Part shown: positions 8,252 through 15,748 of the stretch, piece by piece
Numbering within the stretch: the stretch's first letter is position 1
Layout of the letters: each line of letters opens with the position of its first letter
Origin: Acinetobacter sp.
GTDB lineage: Bacteria; Pseudomonadota; Gammaproteobacteria; Pseudomonadales; Moraxellaceae
NCBI GenBank assembly: GCA_031277915.1
Contig: JAITLL010000057.1
Coordinates: forward strand, 1-42,426
DNA length: 42,426 bases
Reading direction: 5' to 3'
Notes under the pieces: model-generated
Databases searched by the model: none
What the model saw: the letters and a program-made list of their open reading frames with translations, nothing else
What the model was told of the DNA's origin: nothing
Position numbers and translations under genes: made by a program

Positions 8252-8704
8252 ATGAAGAAATATTTATTAATTTGCCTTTTACCTATTTTTACTACTGCTT
8301 GTAGTGCTAAACCAACTCCACAAGAAGAACTAGATATTCAAGCTAGATTTTTACCTACAGTTTATAATATTGATGCGGGTACTTATGCACTGGTTTCAAA
8401 AGAAGCACCTAGAGCCTTAACCAAGCAGATGTATGATGATGCGATATTCAAACTTGGCTTATTAAAGAGATATGATGACCAAGCAAGTGCAAATTTCAAG
8501 CTTGAAAAAACTGTAGAGCCAATAAAATTAAATACTTTATGTTTAATGAGTAAGTTTGTTAATAACCCAACTTATATAAAAGCTGTAAAGCATAGTATTG
8601 AGCATGAGCCTGATTTAAATAAATGGCTCAAAGAAAAACAATCAAAATGGCAAGAAGCTTTGAAAAAAGAAAATCCTGAAATTTTTGATTATCCATGTAC
8701 ATAA
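8252..8704 (+). CDS. Lipoprotein, candidate immunity protein
   Basis: A 150-residue predicted lipoprotein. The N-terminus MKKYLLICLLPIFTTAC is a type II signal peptide with the lipobox TTAC, so the mature protein should be anchored facing the periplasm. The rest is helical and charged, and has two more cysteines (LNTLCLM and the C-terminal YPCT). The frame extends to an ATG at 8228, but the ATG at 8252 begins the signal peptide directly and follows AAGGAAT. The preceding gene stops one base earlier, implying translational coupling. A periplasmic lipoprotein next to an orphan PAAR and an unknown protein suggests immunity against a periplasm-acting effector; this is inference. Confidence 0.72.
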   Translation: MKKYLLICLLPIFTTACSAKPTPQEELDIQARFLPTVYNIDAGTYALVSKEAPRALTKQMYDDAIFKLGLLKRYDDQASANFKLEKTVEPIKLNTLCLMSKFVNNPTYIKAVKHSIEHEPDLNKWLKEKQSKWQEALKKENPEIFDYPCT

Positions 8705-8726
8705 ATTTAAAAAACACGAAAATTTT

Positions 8727-8969
8727 TTAAAATTTATGTTCAAGATGTAAAAATACATGATCTCGTGTTTCAGGAAATTCTCCGAATTTAAAAGCTACTT
8801 CTCCAAAATCAACCCTTGATGCTTCAGCTCTCACTACTGATGCTGAGTCAACCCAAAAAGTTTCAAATAATTGTCCTTTACGCAATATATCCTCATCCTC
8901 ACAAATAGCTAAAACAGTCTGTTCAGGATCAAGTTTTTGTAATTCAACTATTAACTCTTTAACTTTCAT
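8727..8969 (-). CDS. Small conserved-looking protein, unknown function
   Basis: An 80-residue acidic protein, convergent with the lipoprotein gene. The N-terminus MKVKELIVELQKLDPEQTVLAICEDED follows the pattern of many small phage and accessory proteins that begin with a helix ending in L-x-K-L-D-P and continue with a beta strand. The remainder has two further beta-like stretches and ends FLHLEHKF. A usable ribosome binding site (GTAGG) lies upstream of the ATG. No function can be given. It may be phage-derived. Confidence 0.6.
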   Translation of the reverse strand: MKVKELIVELQKLDPEQTVLAICEDEDILRKGQLFETFWVDSASVVRAEASRVDFGEVAFKFGEFPETRDHVFLHLEHKF

Positions 8970-9087
8970 TGCTATACCTACAGTTAGTGAAAAAATTTAA
9001 TAAAACAAAAATACTCTAGAGATTTAATAAAAATTTATATGATTATCTATACCTAAAATACAAACATCTTAGTTAATTAAGTCCAAA

Positions 9088-9630
9088 CTACTTCCGAGTC
9101 TCAGGCAGGATATCTAATTTCATTTTTAATGCCACTTTTCCTTCAAGTACATCTAATGTTGCATTACGCATTTTTTCATTTGTAATTTCAATATTTGAAT
9201 GGCCAATTGGAAAATATGAACTCCGCTTTATTTGAACCTTATCAAATGAATAATTTAAGTCATTAGACATTGCTACCATAAGGTCAATAAAGCAATCTTC
9301 TAATTTACTATTCCAAATATTAAATTCTTCAGGTGCATATACCTCTCCTAGATGATCTAAATAAATTTTCCAAGCTTCGAGAACTTTCGATTCCGTTTTA
9401 GTTCTCTTATTTGGCCCCTCACCATAGAAATAAATATCTATCATATTTAATGCTCTTACATGCTCTGGTGAAAGCCTCGTAGCCCTAGTTGCCATTAATT
9501 GTTCAAAAAGTACAACTTTTCTTGTTCGAACAAAATTTCTTTTTTCAATAAGTTTTTGGATTTGGACTGCTAGAATTGGCCCCAATAAAGTTGCAAAAAT
9601 AATTGCTAGATCGCTAACACTGAAATTCAT
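9088..9630 (-). CDS. Membrane-anchored protein resembling DUF6680
   Basis: A 180-residue protein from an ATG at 9630; a TTG at 9645 would add five residues and neither start has a clear ribosome binding site. Residues 1-25 (MNFSVSDLAIIFATLLGPILAVQIQ) make one membrane segment. They are followed by RTRKVVLFEQLMATRATRLSPEHVRALNMIDIYF, a pattern I associate with the DUF6680 family (GPxLAV, LMATR, HVxALN). The rest is soluble, helical and ends in a charged tail. Function is unknown in the family as far as I know. The gene stands alone between AT-rich gaps. Confidence 0.65.
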   Translation of the reverse strand: MNFSVSDLAIIFATLLGPILAVQIQKLIEKRNFVRTRKVVLFEQLMATRATRLSPEHVRALNMIDIYFYGEGPNKRTKTESKVLEAWKIYLDHLGEVYAPEEFNIWNSKLEDCFIDLMVAMSNDLNYSFDKVQIKRSSYFPIGHSNIEITNEKMRNATLDVLEGKVALKMKLDILPETRK

Positions 9631-9789
9631 AGTAAATGTGATCAATTTTCAAATACTCTTTTTTTGATAATTAAAATATAAGTTAATTAATTGAAAAATT
9701 AAATATTTTTCAGACATTTTTAAAATAATTTCAACTTATTAATAAATTGAAAAAGATAATTTTCTTGAATATATACAAGAACTATAAAA

Positions 9790-10368
9790 TCAAGAATTTT
9801 TCAGATATCGTTCTTTAAGATTTTCCCCAAAAAACCTCTCCACCACCACATCCCTTTCCTCCAAACGATTTGAACTTAAAATCTGGAACATCAGGCCATC
9901 AATTAAGTTTAAAACCATGTCGGCATTTGGTCTTAACTTATAGGGTTCTAAACTAAAAATCAGGTCAAAAATCTCATGATGCAGCCATTTTCTATACTCT
10001 ATTGCCATACGATAAGCTGCCGGATAAACCACTTTAATTTCAAAAATAGCTTTGAGTAATAAATAGTACAAACTATTAAAACAGACATGTAATCGCACAA
10101 TTTCTTTGAGTTTATCACTTGAGGTGTGATAACGATTTGCATAGATAATTGCCAGCACTTCTTCCTTAAGTTTGCTTTTTTGGAAAGCAATGCACATTTC
10201 AATCAGGTGTTCTTTCGAGCGAAAGTAGTTGTAAAGTGTTGCTTTCGGTATTTTGGCTTCTTTGGCAATGAGGTCTACCCCCGCAGTGTGAAAGCCATAA
10301 GTGGTAAATAGGCGTATAGCAGTTTGAATAACTTGTAGTTTTTTGGAAGAGATTTCTAAATTTGACAT
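9790..10368 (-). CDS. TetR-family transcriptional regulator
   Basis: A 192-residue regulator. The DNA-binding domain at residues 10-57 is typical of TetR proteins: VIQTAIRLFTTYGFHTAGVD, then IAKEAKIPKATLYNYFRSKE. The C-terminal ligand domain is helical and not identifiable. The gene is alone on the minus strand. Its neighbours are the unknown membrane protein gene downstream and the C4-like RNA block upstream, so the likely target is not evident. No palindrome that would mark an operator was spotted immediately upstream of the ATG at 10368. Confidence 0.88.
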   Translation of the reverse strand: MSNLEISSKKLQVIQTAIRLFTTYGFHTAGVDLIAKEAKIPKATLYNYFRSKEHLIEMCIAFQKSKLKEEVLAIIYANRYHTSSDKLKEIVRLHVCFNSLYYLLLKAIFEIKVVYPAAYRMAIEYRKWLHHEIFDLIFSLEPYKLRPNADMVLNLIDGLMFQILSSNRLEERDVVVERFFGENLKERYLKNS

Positions 10369-10580
10369 CGTTTTACCTTTATAAATTCTTGTTGTATATA
10401 AATGAGATAAAAAACTGTGCCCTTTCTGGGAGAAAAAAAGGCACAGAAAAACCCTAAAGACAGTGCTTGGCCCATCTCAAGTTTTATTGTTGCTAAGTTT
10501 TAGTCTTAATGATTTAAAGCCTGAAAACCTTACGGCGTTCAAGCTGCTTTAAAGTGATTTAAGTGGTGTCGATATAGATT

Positions 10581-10608
10581 TTGACAGTGACTGCCAATAA
10601 TTTATGAA
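10581..10608 (+). promoter_or_regulatory. Probable sigma70 promoter of the C4-like RNA
   Basis: A perfect -35 box TTGACA (10581-10586) is followed after 16 bp by TATGAA (10603-10608). It would start transcription near 10615, just before the first hairpin of the structured block. Confidence 0.55.
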
Positions 10609-10614
10609 TGTGCA

Positions 10615-10790
10615 TAGCCAACTCCTTCTTTTGGGAGTTCTGCCAAAGCATTATAAATTATGGTGGCAGAACGGAAGCAGGTTGACGGACTGGGTAAGAC
10701 TCCAGCACACCCGGAGGTGTCCCACTCCCGTCCTACCGCTACGGGAGGGAACGGGGTGTGCACATATAAGTATTCCTCAGAAGGAATAAC
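10615..10790 (+). ncRNA. C4-type antisense RNA (P4/P1-like immunity RNA), orphan copy
   Basis: This block is GC-richer than its surroundings and full of hairpins. Visible stems are GTTCTGCC (10637) with GGCAGAAC (10665), ACACC with GGTGT around a CGGA loop (10707-10720), CTCCCGT with ACGGGAG (10725-10747), and TATTCCT with AGGAATA (10771-10788). GCACACCC (10705) can also pair with GGGTGTGC (10754). Two segments are antisense to the sequence just downstream: GTTGACGGAC (10681) to GTCCGTCAA (10814), and GTAAGAC (10694) to GTCTTAC (10800). Their order is as expected for one antisense duplex. C4 RNAs of phages P1, P7 and P4 work this way, pairing with the leader of an antirepressor/Icd-type gene. 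The overlapping 61-aa and 75-aa frames are probably not the main product. Confidence 0.72.
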
Positions 10791-10798
10791 TCTGATGT

Positions 10799-10895
10799 GG
10801 TCTTACAAACTCGGTCCGTCAAAACCGACTGGCAATGTAGGCCAGCCCGCAAATGGTAATCTTCAATTTTTGAGGTGTCAATGTTAATTGGCTAG
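10799..10895 (+). other. C4 target leader with a truncated target frame
   Basis: This is the sense side of the antisense pair: GTCTTAC at 10800 and GTCCGTCAA at 10814. It is followed by a good ribosome binding site (GAGG, 10872-10875) and an ATG at 10881. The frame from that ATG stops after four codons (MLIG, then TAG). The gene that the RNA would normally regulate is therefore missing. Nothing phage-like follows up to 11132, where only a weak hairpin is seen (AAAATCCGT at 10982, ACGGATTTT at 11006). Confidence 0.6.
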
Positions 10896-11132
10896 AAATT
10901 ATTTAATTAATTATTGTTTTTCATTGGATTAGATATTTTAACTAAACATTTTATAAAGTAATACTGAACACTCTTTTATAAAAAATCCGTCTATTAAAAT
11001 AATAAACGGATTTTGTAGAAAATATATAAAAATCTATGCTTCCAATCTTGTTGAAATCACCATTGGAAAGTCGTTTTCAAATTACTACAGGTAGAACGAC
11101 ACTATTTCTTCAAAATATAGCTTATTAGATAT

Positions 11133-12386
11133 TTAAACTAAATTTTGAACCACTTCTAGTAATACGTTTGCACCATTTATAAGCTGCTTTGGCTCTGTAA
11201 ACTCACGAGGATTATGGCTAACTCCCCCTTTACTTGGCACAAAGATCATGGCTGTAGGTGCAATGCGTGCAATCATTTGGGCATCATGACCAGCACCAGA
11301 AGTCATACGGCGGTGGCTAAAACCTAATTTTTTAGCAGAGCTTTCAATGAGCTGAACAATCTTTTCATCAAAGTGAACTGGCTCAAATCGAGCTAATTGC
11401 TTTTGTTCGACCTGAACACCCTCTTGCTCTTCCAATAACTTTAAAAAACTATTTAATTGATTCTCAGCATTTTTTAGCTTGCTTTCATCTGGATCACGCA
11501 AATCAACCGAAAACTCAACCATTCTTGGTATAACATTAATTAAATTAGGATAAAACTTTACACTTCCAACGGTTGCCAAAGTTGTCTTGGCTTCTACAGC
11601 TAATTCTCTTAAAAATGTATTGACTAAAGCTGCCGCAAAGCCAGCATCATGTCTCATATCGGTTGGGGTTGTACCTGCATGATTTGCCTTTCCTTTAATA
11701 ATAATTTGCTGCCAAGAAATACCTTGTAAGTTTTCTACAGCACCTATTTCTATATTTTCTTTTTCTAAAATTGGCCCTTGTTCAATATGAAGCTCAACAT
11801 ACTCTTGGGGAATAATTGTGCCAACCTTTAAATGACCAGCATAGCCAATTCTTGCTAACTCGTCACCAAGACGTGTTCCATCCGTACCAATCACATTGAG
11901 CGCTTCTTGGACTGGCATTCCACTGGCATATACTAATGATCCCATCATATCTGGTTGGTATCGAACACCCTCTTCATTCGTAAAAGCAGCAACAGTGATT
12001 GGACGTAATGGAAGAATTCCAGCTTTACGGTAAGCCTTTATGACTGCTAAACCAGCCAATACACCATAACAACCATCGAGTGCCCCAGCATTTTGTACAG
12101 TATCTATGTGTGACCCCATCATCAGTACATTCTCATGACAGTTTCCATTAATAGATGGCAACGTCCCGAAAATATTACCAATCTCATCGATTTCTATATT
12201 TAGACTAAGTTCATTCATCCACTTAACAATTAAGTCACGGCCTTTCTTCTCATCATCAGTTAAGGCAATACGTGTACGCCCTCCAACGTCCGAATCAGCA
12301 CCTATTTCACCTAATTCAGTAATTTGTTTAATAAGAAGCTCACCATCAATTGAAAGTTTCTTTTGCAATGACTTAACATCATCCAT
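11133..12386 (-). CDS. M20-family Zn hydrolase: N-carbamoyl-amino-acid hydrolase/allantoate amidohydrolase type
   Basis: A 417-residue cytosolic amidohydrolase of the hydantoinase/carbamoylase branch of M20. Such enzymes remove an N-carbamoyl or ureido group from an amino acid or from allantoate. The hallmark motifs appear in order: MMGSHIDTVQNAGALDGCYG (metal-binding H and D), AFTNEEGVRY, VELHIEQGP, GKANHAGTTPTDMRHDA (lid/dimerisation region), TSGAGHDAQMIA and GVSHNPREFT. The length is typical. It is transcribed divergently from the AsnC/Lrp gene 124 bp away. It lies beyond the permease of the diaminopropionate cluster, so its substrate may be an N-carbamoyl amino acid from the same diet. 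The exact substrate cannot be read from sequence. Confidence 0.9.
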   Translation of the reverse strand: MDDVKSLQKKLSIDGELLIKQITELGEIGADSDVGGRTRIALTDDEKKGRDLIVKWMNELSLNIEIDEIGNIFGTLPSINGNCHENVLMMGSHIDTVQNAGALDGCYGVLAGLAVIKAYRKAGILPLRPITVAAFTNEEGVRYQPDMMGSLVYASGMPVQEALNVIGTDGTRLGDELARIGYAGHLKVGTIIPQEYVELHIEQGPILEKENIEIGAVENLQGISWQQIIIKGKANHAGTTPTDMRHDAGFAAALVNTFLRELAVEAKTTLATVGSVKFYPNLINVIPRMVEFSVDLRDPDESKLKNAENQLNSFLKLLEEQEGVQVEQKQLARFEPVHFDEKIVQLIESSAKKLGFSHRRMTSGAGHDAQMIARIAPTAMIFVPSKGGVSHNPREFTEPKQLINGANVLLEVVQNLV

Positions 12387-12455
12387 TTCAATATATCCAT
12401 AATATTTACCAACACTTGATATAATATTTCTTTAACTTGATTTTTTTTTGATAAA

Positions 12456-12467
12456 ATGAGCACTCAT
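12456..12467. promoter_or_regulatory. Candidate AsnC/Lrp site in divergent promoter
   Basis: ATGAG and CTCAT half-sites are separated by CA, inside an AT-rich tract midway between the hydrolase and the AsnC/Lrp gene. The heptamer TGAGCAC recurs inverted at 17588-17594, upstream of the RidA gene. Confidence 0.35.
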
Positions 12468-12510
12468 ACGAAATTTTATTGCGTATTCATTCTAATTAGT
12501 TGAGTAAATT

Positions 12511-12978
12511 ATGTCACAAGTTCAACTTGATCAATTTGATCTAAAAATCCTTAAGATTATTCAGGAGGATGCCCGAATTGCTCAAAAAGATTTAGGTGAG
12601 CGTGTAAATTTATCTACAGCGGCAGTAAATCGACGATTAAAAAAATTAAGTGATGATGGTGTAATTAAATCCTATACAGCCAATATTGAGCCAGTTTTTA
12701 TAGGCCTTCCCATTACCATTATTACTATGGTTGAAATTTTAAGTGAACAACTTGAGCATTTGGATATTACAAGAAAGCTATTTTCAAACTGTGAATACAT
12801 TCAACAGTCTTATTATGTCGCCGGCGAATGGGATTTTGTTTTAATCTTTCAAGTCAAAGATATGGATCAATATACTGATATTTCTGAAAAACTATTTATA
12901 AAAAATAATAATGTAAAGCGTTTTAAAACACTTGTAGCTATGAAAAAAGATAAAGCTTCTCTTTCAATTCCTATTTAA
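12511..12978 (+). CDS. AsnC/Lrp-family transcriptional regulator
   Basis: A 155-residue regulator of the feast/famine family. Residues 5-60 are the AsnC-type helix-turn-helix (LDQFDLKILKIIQEDARIAQ, then LSTAAVNRRLKKLSDDGVIKSY). Residues 70-145 are the RAM ligand-binding domain (VEILSEQLEHLD, then YYVAGEWDFVLIFQVKDMDQY). Such proteins sense amino acids and usually control nearby amino-acid catabolic genes. It faces the carbamoylase gene across a shared promoter region and converges with the amino-acid permease. The obvious targets are the carbamoylase and the permease/ammonia-lyase cluster. Confidence 0.93.
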   Translation: MSQVQLDQFDLKILKIIQEDARIAQKDLGERVNLSTAAVNRRLKKLSDDGVIKSYTANIEPVFIGLPITIITMVEILSEQLEHLDITRKLFSNCEYIQQSYYVAGEWDFVLIFQVKDMDQYTDISEKLFIKNNNVKRFKTLVAMKKDKASLSIPI

Positions 12979-12986
12979 ATAACAAA

Positions 12987-13016
12987 AAAGGCAAAGCACT
13001 AATTCGCTTTGCCTTT
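12987..13016. terminator. Bidirectional terminator
   Basis: An 11-bp stem (AAAGGCAAAGC with GCTTTGCCTTT) closes an 8-base loop, with an A-run upstream and T downstream. It lies between the convergent AsnC/Lrp and permease genes and can serve both. Confidence 0.85.
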
Positions 13017-13023
13017 ATACTCA

Positions 13024-14304
13024 TTAGACTAAACTATAAAAAATTGCAGAAACTGTAATTATTCCAATCAATGTAACAAAAACATTGCTAACTTTATTAC
13101 GATATGGTGCGAGTGAAGGAATTTTATGTATAGCATACATAGGGAGTAATAAAACTAAGATTGCTCCCGTAGGCCCACTAATACTCACAATAATATCGAG
13201 AATACTTGGATTTTTATAAGCAATAAACCAACAAGTAAGAATCATAAATATAAAGATAATTTTATCGACAGTACCTTTTCTTAGATTAATTTCTTTTCTT
13301 TGACATTGATCAGAAATAATATCTGTTAATGTCTCATGTGCACCAATATAATGTCCTAAAAAAGATTTCATAATTGCAATGAAAGCGATTAGAGGAGCAG
13401 CCCATGCGATCACAGGAGTGTCAAAATGGTTAGCAAGATACGAAAGAATCGAAATGTTTTGTTCTTTTGCAGATGCTAGGTCTTGAGGAGATAAACTTAA
13501 TATACAACTATAGACAAAAAACATGACAACACACACCATCAAAATATAACCATATCTTTGAATCTGTGCACATTTTTTATCAGCATCTATCTCACCATAT
13601 GCTTTGCGTTGCTTGACTACAAAAGGCGAAATAATCGGATAATGATTAAATGAAAGAACTAAAACTGGAAAGGTCATCCATAACGTCATCCAGATATTAT
13701 TATGATTATTTGAAGTTAAAGTAAAATTTTCAAATATGGCAGTATTCCAATGAGGAATTAGCCAAATAGCCATAAAAATTAATGAGATAATAAATGGATA
13801 GACTAAAATACTCATTACCTTTACTGTAATATCTTGGCCAAAACGGACAATAAATAACAAAATACAAATTAATATAAATGACAATAAAGCACGTGGTGGT
13901 GCAACAAAATGCAATTGGTGAGTTATAAAAGACTCAACTGTATTTGTCACTGCTACTGCATATAGTAATAAGATCGTATAAATTGCCCAAAAATAAATTA
14001 AATTAAAAATACGACTAGCAGTAGTTCCCCAATACTCTAAGATTACTCCAGTAATACCGCTCTCTGGTTTACTTGAGGATAAAATAAATCGAGAAAATGC
14101 ACGATGGGCAAAAAAAGTAATTGGAAATGCTAACAGTGTAGTAATTAACAATGGAATTAGACCACCAATTCCTGCATTAATGGGTAAGAATAAAACACCT
14201 GCTCCAATTGCTGTTCCAAACAATCCTAGCATCCATGTAGTATCTTGCGAATTCCATTTATTACTATCCAAATATCCTTTCGTCTGATTTAAAATGTTTG
14301 ACAT
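13024..14304 (-). CDS. HAAAP-family amino-acid permease, SdaC/serine-threonine type
   Basis: A 426-residue inner-membrane transporter with about eleven hydrophobic segments. The N-terminal part is close to SdaC-type serine permeases: DTTWMLGLFGTAIGAGVLFLPINAG, then AFPITFFAHRAFSRFILSS. These are proton- or sodium-coupled importers of hydroxy- and aromatic amino acids. It is the last gene of the minus-strand run RidA, ammonia-lyase, M20 hydrolase, permease, but sits behind a 228-bp gap and may have its own promoter. The neighbours suggest it imports diaminopropionate, serine or an acylated derivative; the exact substrate is inference. Confidence 0.88.
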   Translation of the reverse strand: MSNILNQTKGYLDSNKWNSQDTTWMLGLFGTAIGAGVLFLPINAGIGGLIPLLITTLLAFPITFFAHRAFSRFILSSSKPESGITGVILEYWGTTASRIFNLIYFWAIYTILLLYAVAVTNTVESFITHQLHFVAPPRALLSFILICILLFIVRFGQDITVKVMSILVYPFIISLIFMAIWLIPHWNTAIFENFTLTSNNHNNIWMTLWMTFPVLVLSFNHYPIISPFVVKQRKAYGEIDADKKCAQIQRYGYILMVCVVMFFVYSCILSLSPQDLASAKEQNISILSYLANHFDTPVIAWAAPLIAFIAIMKSFLGHYIGAHETLTDIISDQCQRKEINLRKGTVDKIIFIFMILTCWFIAYKNPSILDIIVSISGPTGAILVLLLPMYAIHKIPSLAPYRNKVSNVFVTLIGIITVSAIFYSLV

Positions 14305-14356
14305 AATTCTTGCCTCTGAAACTTATTTAGGTTTTCGAGGAATGGAAATGCCTTAG

Positions 14357-14470
14357 AATGCAGAATAGATAAATATCTCATTGTAAAAATTGAATAGAGT
14401 TACCCATGAAGTAAATTTATGACATTTACTCCTTATTTTAAATTCAATTTATTTAACGTTATTCTGCATT
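14357..14470. repeat. Inverted repeat and hairpin ahead of the permease gene
   Basis: AATGCAGAATA (14357-14367) is repeated inverted as TATTCTGCATT (14460-14470), 92 bp apart. Between them AGTAAAT (14410) pairs with ATTTACT (14424). There is no T-run, so this looks regulatory (looping or paired operator sites) rather than a terminator. Confidence 0.4.
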
Positions 14471-14532
14471 AAATGGACATAACAGTTCCTTCTGTTAAAT
14501 CATTAGAAATACGTTTTTTGTATTTCTTCCTT

Positions 14533-15696
14533 TTATAAAGGCAAACGGGTTCTGATAATCTCAGCAAAATATTGGGCACCAACGCTTAATATATCGTCGT
14601 TAATATCATAGTTAGAGTTATGAAGAGGAATAAATCCCTTTCCATCTTCTTCAACACCATTTCCAATAAAAGCAAAACAGCCCGGTACTTTTTCTATAAA
14701 TGCTCCAAAGTCTTCTGAAGCCATCATAGCTTGAACATTTGCATCTACTTTTGATTCACCCACAATATTCATTGCTGCGTTAACGGCGGTATTAACGCAA
14801 GTCGCATGATTGACGGTTGGGGAAAATTCATGTGTATATTCAAATTCACATTCGGCGTCATGCATTTTGCAAATGCTTTCACAAATGGTACGCATTCTAT
14901 TTTCTAACATTGCCTGTACATCTGGAGAGTAACTACGCGTATCTCCTGTAATAACAACATTGCTAGGAATTGCATTACGAATACCATCAGTATGAATTTC
15001 TGTACAAGAAATCACGGCAGGAACACTTGGATCAAGGTTGCGTGAAATAATAGTTTGGAGAGCTAAGATAATCTCAGCTGCAATCACTAAAGGGTCTTTG
15101 CCCGTATGAGGTCGAGCTGCATGTGTTCCTTTGCCTTTAATTTTAATTGTGAAATTATCTTCACTTGCCATAATTCCACCCACTCGCGTGCAAATGCTAC
15201 CCGCTGGTAAGCCTGGCCAATTATGCACACCATAAAACTCATCGATTGGAAAGCGTTCTAACACCCCCTCACTCATCATGGCTTTTGCACCGCGACCATG
15301 TTCTTCTGCGGGCTGAAAAACAAATCTAACCGTTCCATTAAAATCACGATTTTCAGTTAGTAATTTAGCGGCACCTAACAGCATGCTCATATGACCATCA
15401 TGGCCACAAGCATGCATTTTTCCATGATTTTTAGAGCAATAAGATTTACCGGTTGTTTCCGTGATATTCAATGCATCCATATCAGCACGTAAACCGATAA
15501 CAGTAGGATTATTCCCAACGGTTAAGTTCGCGACTATACCTGTTCCACCTATTCCAGTATGGACATCTAAACCCATATTGTTTAGTTGTTGAGCAATATA
15601 TTCAGCCGTAGTAATTTCTTCAAAACCCGTTTCAGGATTAGAGTGAAGTTCGTGTCTCCAACGGTGTAGCTGTTCTTCAAAACCTATTAAACTCAT
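14533..15696 (-). CDS. M20D-family amidohydrolase (hippurate hydrolase/N-acyl amino acid type)
   Basis: A 387-residue metal-dependent amidohydrolase that cleaves an N-acyl group from an amino acid. It shows the standard M20D motifs: RWRHELHSNPETGFEE at the N-terminus, GLRADMDALNI, the metal-binding KMHACGHDGHMSMLLGAAKLL, FVFQPAEEHGRGAKAM, FYGVHNWPGLPAG and, near the end, MMASEDFGAFIEKVPGCFAF. The length is typical. It follows the ammonia-lyase gene by 52 bp. It would release a free amino acid, perhaps diaminopropionate, from an acylated precursor for the lyase. Hippurate hydrolase (HipO) is the usual label for this subfamily, but the name implies a substrate that I cannot confirm. Confidence 0.92.
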   Translation of the reverse strand: MSLIGFEEQLHRWRHELHSNPETGFEEITTAEYIAQQLNNMGLDVHTGIGGTGIVANLTVGNNPTVIGLRADMDALNITETTGKSYCSKNHGKMHACGHDGHMSMLLGAAKLLTENRDFNGTVRFVFQPAEEHGRGAKAMMSEGVLERFPIDEFYGVHNWPGLPAGSICTRVGGIMASEDNFTIKIKGKGTHAARPHTGKDPLVIAAEIILALQTIISRNLDPSVPAVISCTEIHTDGIRNAIPSNVVITGDTRSYSPDVQAMLENRMRTICESICKMHDAECEFEYTHEFSPTVNHATCVNTAVNAAMNIVGESKVDANVQAMMASEDFGAFIEKVPGCFAFIGNGVEEDGKGFIPLHNSNYDINDDILSVGAQYFAEIIRTRLPL

Positions 15697-15748
15697 ACCA
15701 ATTCCTTGTCTATCTAAACGATCTATATTTGATTACATAACGCTGTGG

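Noticed and set aside
10604-10887. Two overlapping plus-strand frames of 61 and 75 codons
   Set aside because: They run through the hairpins of the C4-like RNA and have unnatural composition. The base pairing and antisense matches explain the sequence better, although a short leader peptide cannot be fully excluded.
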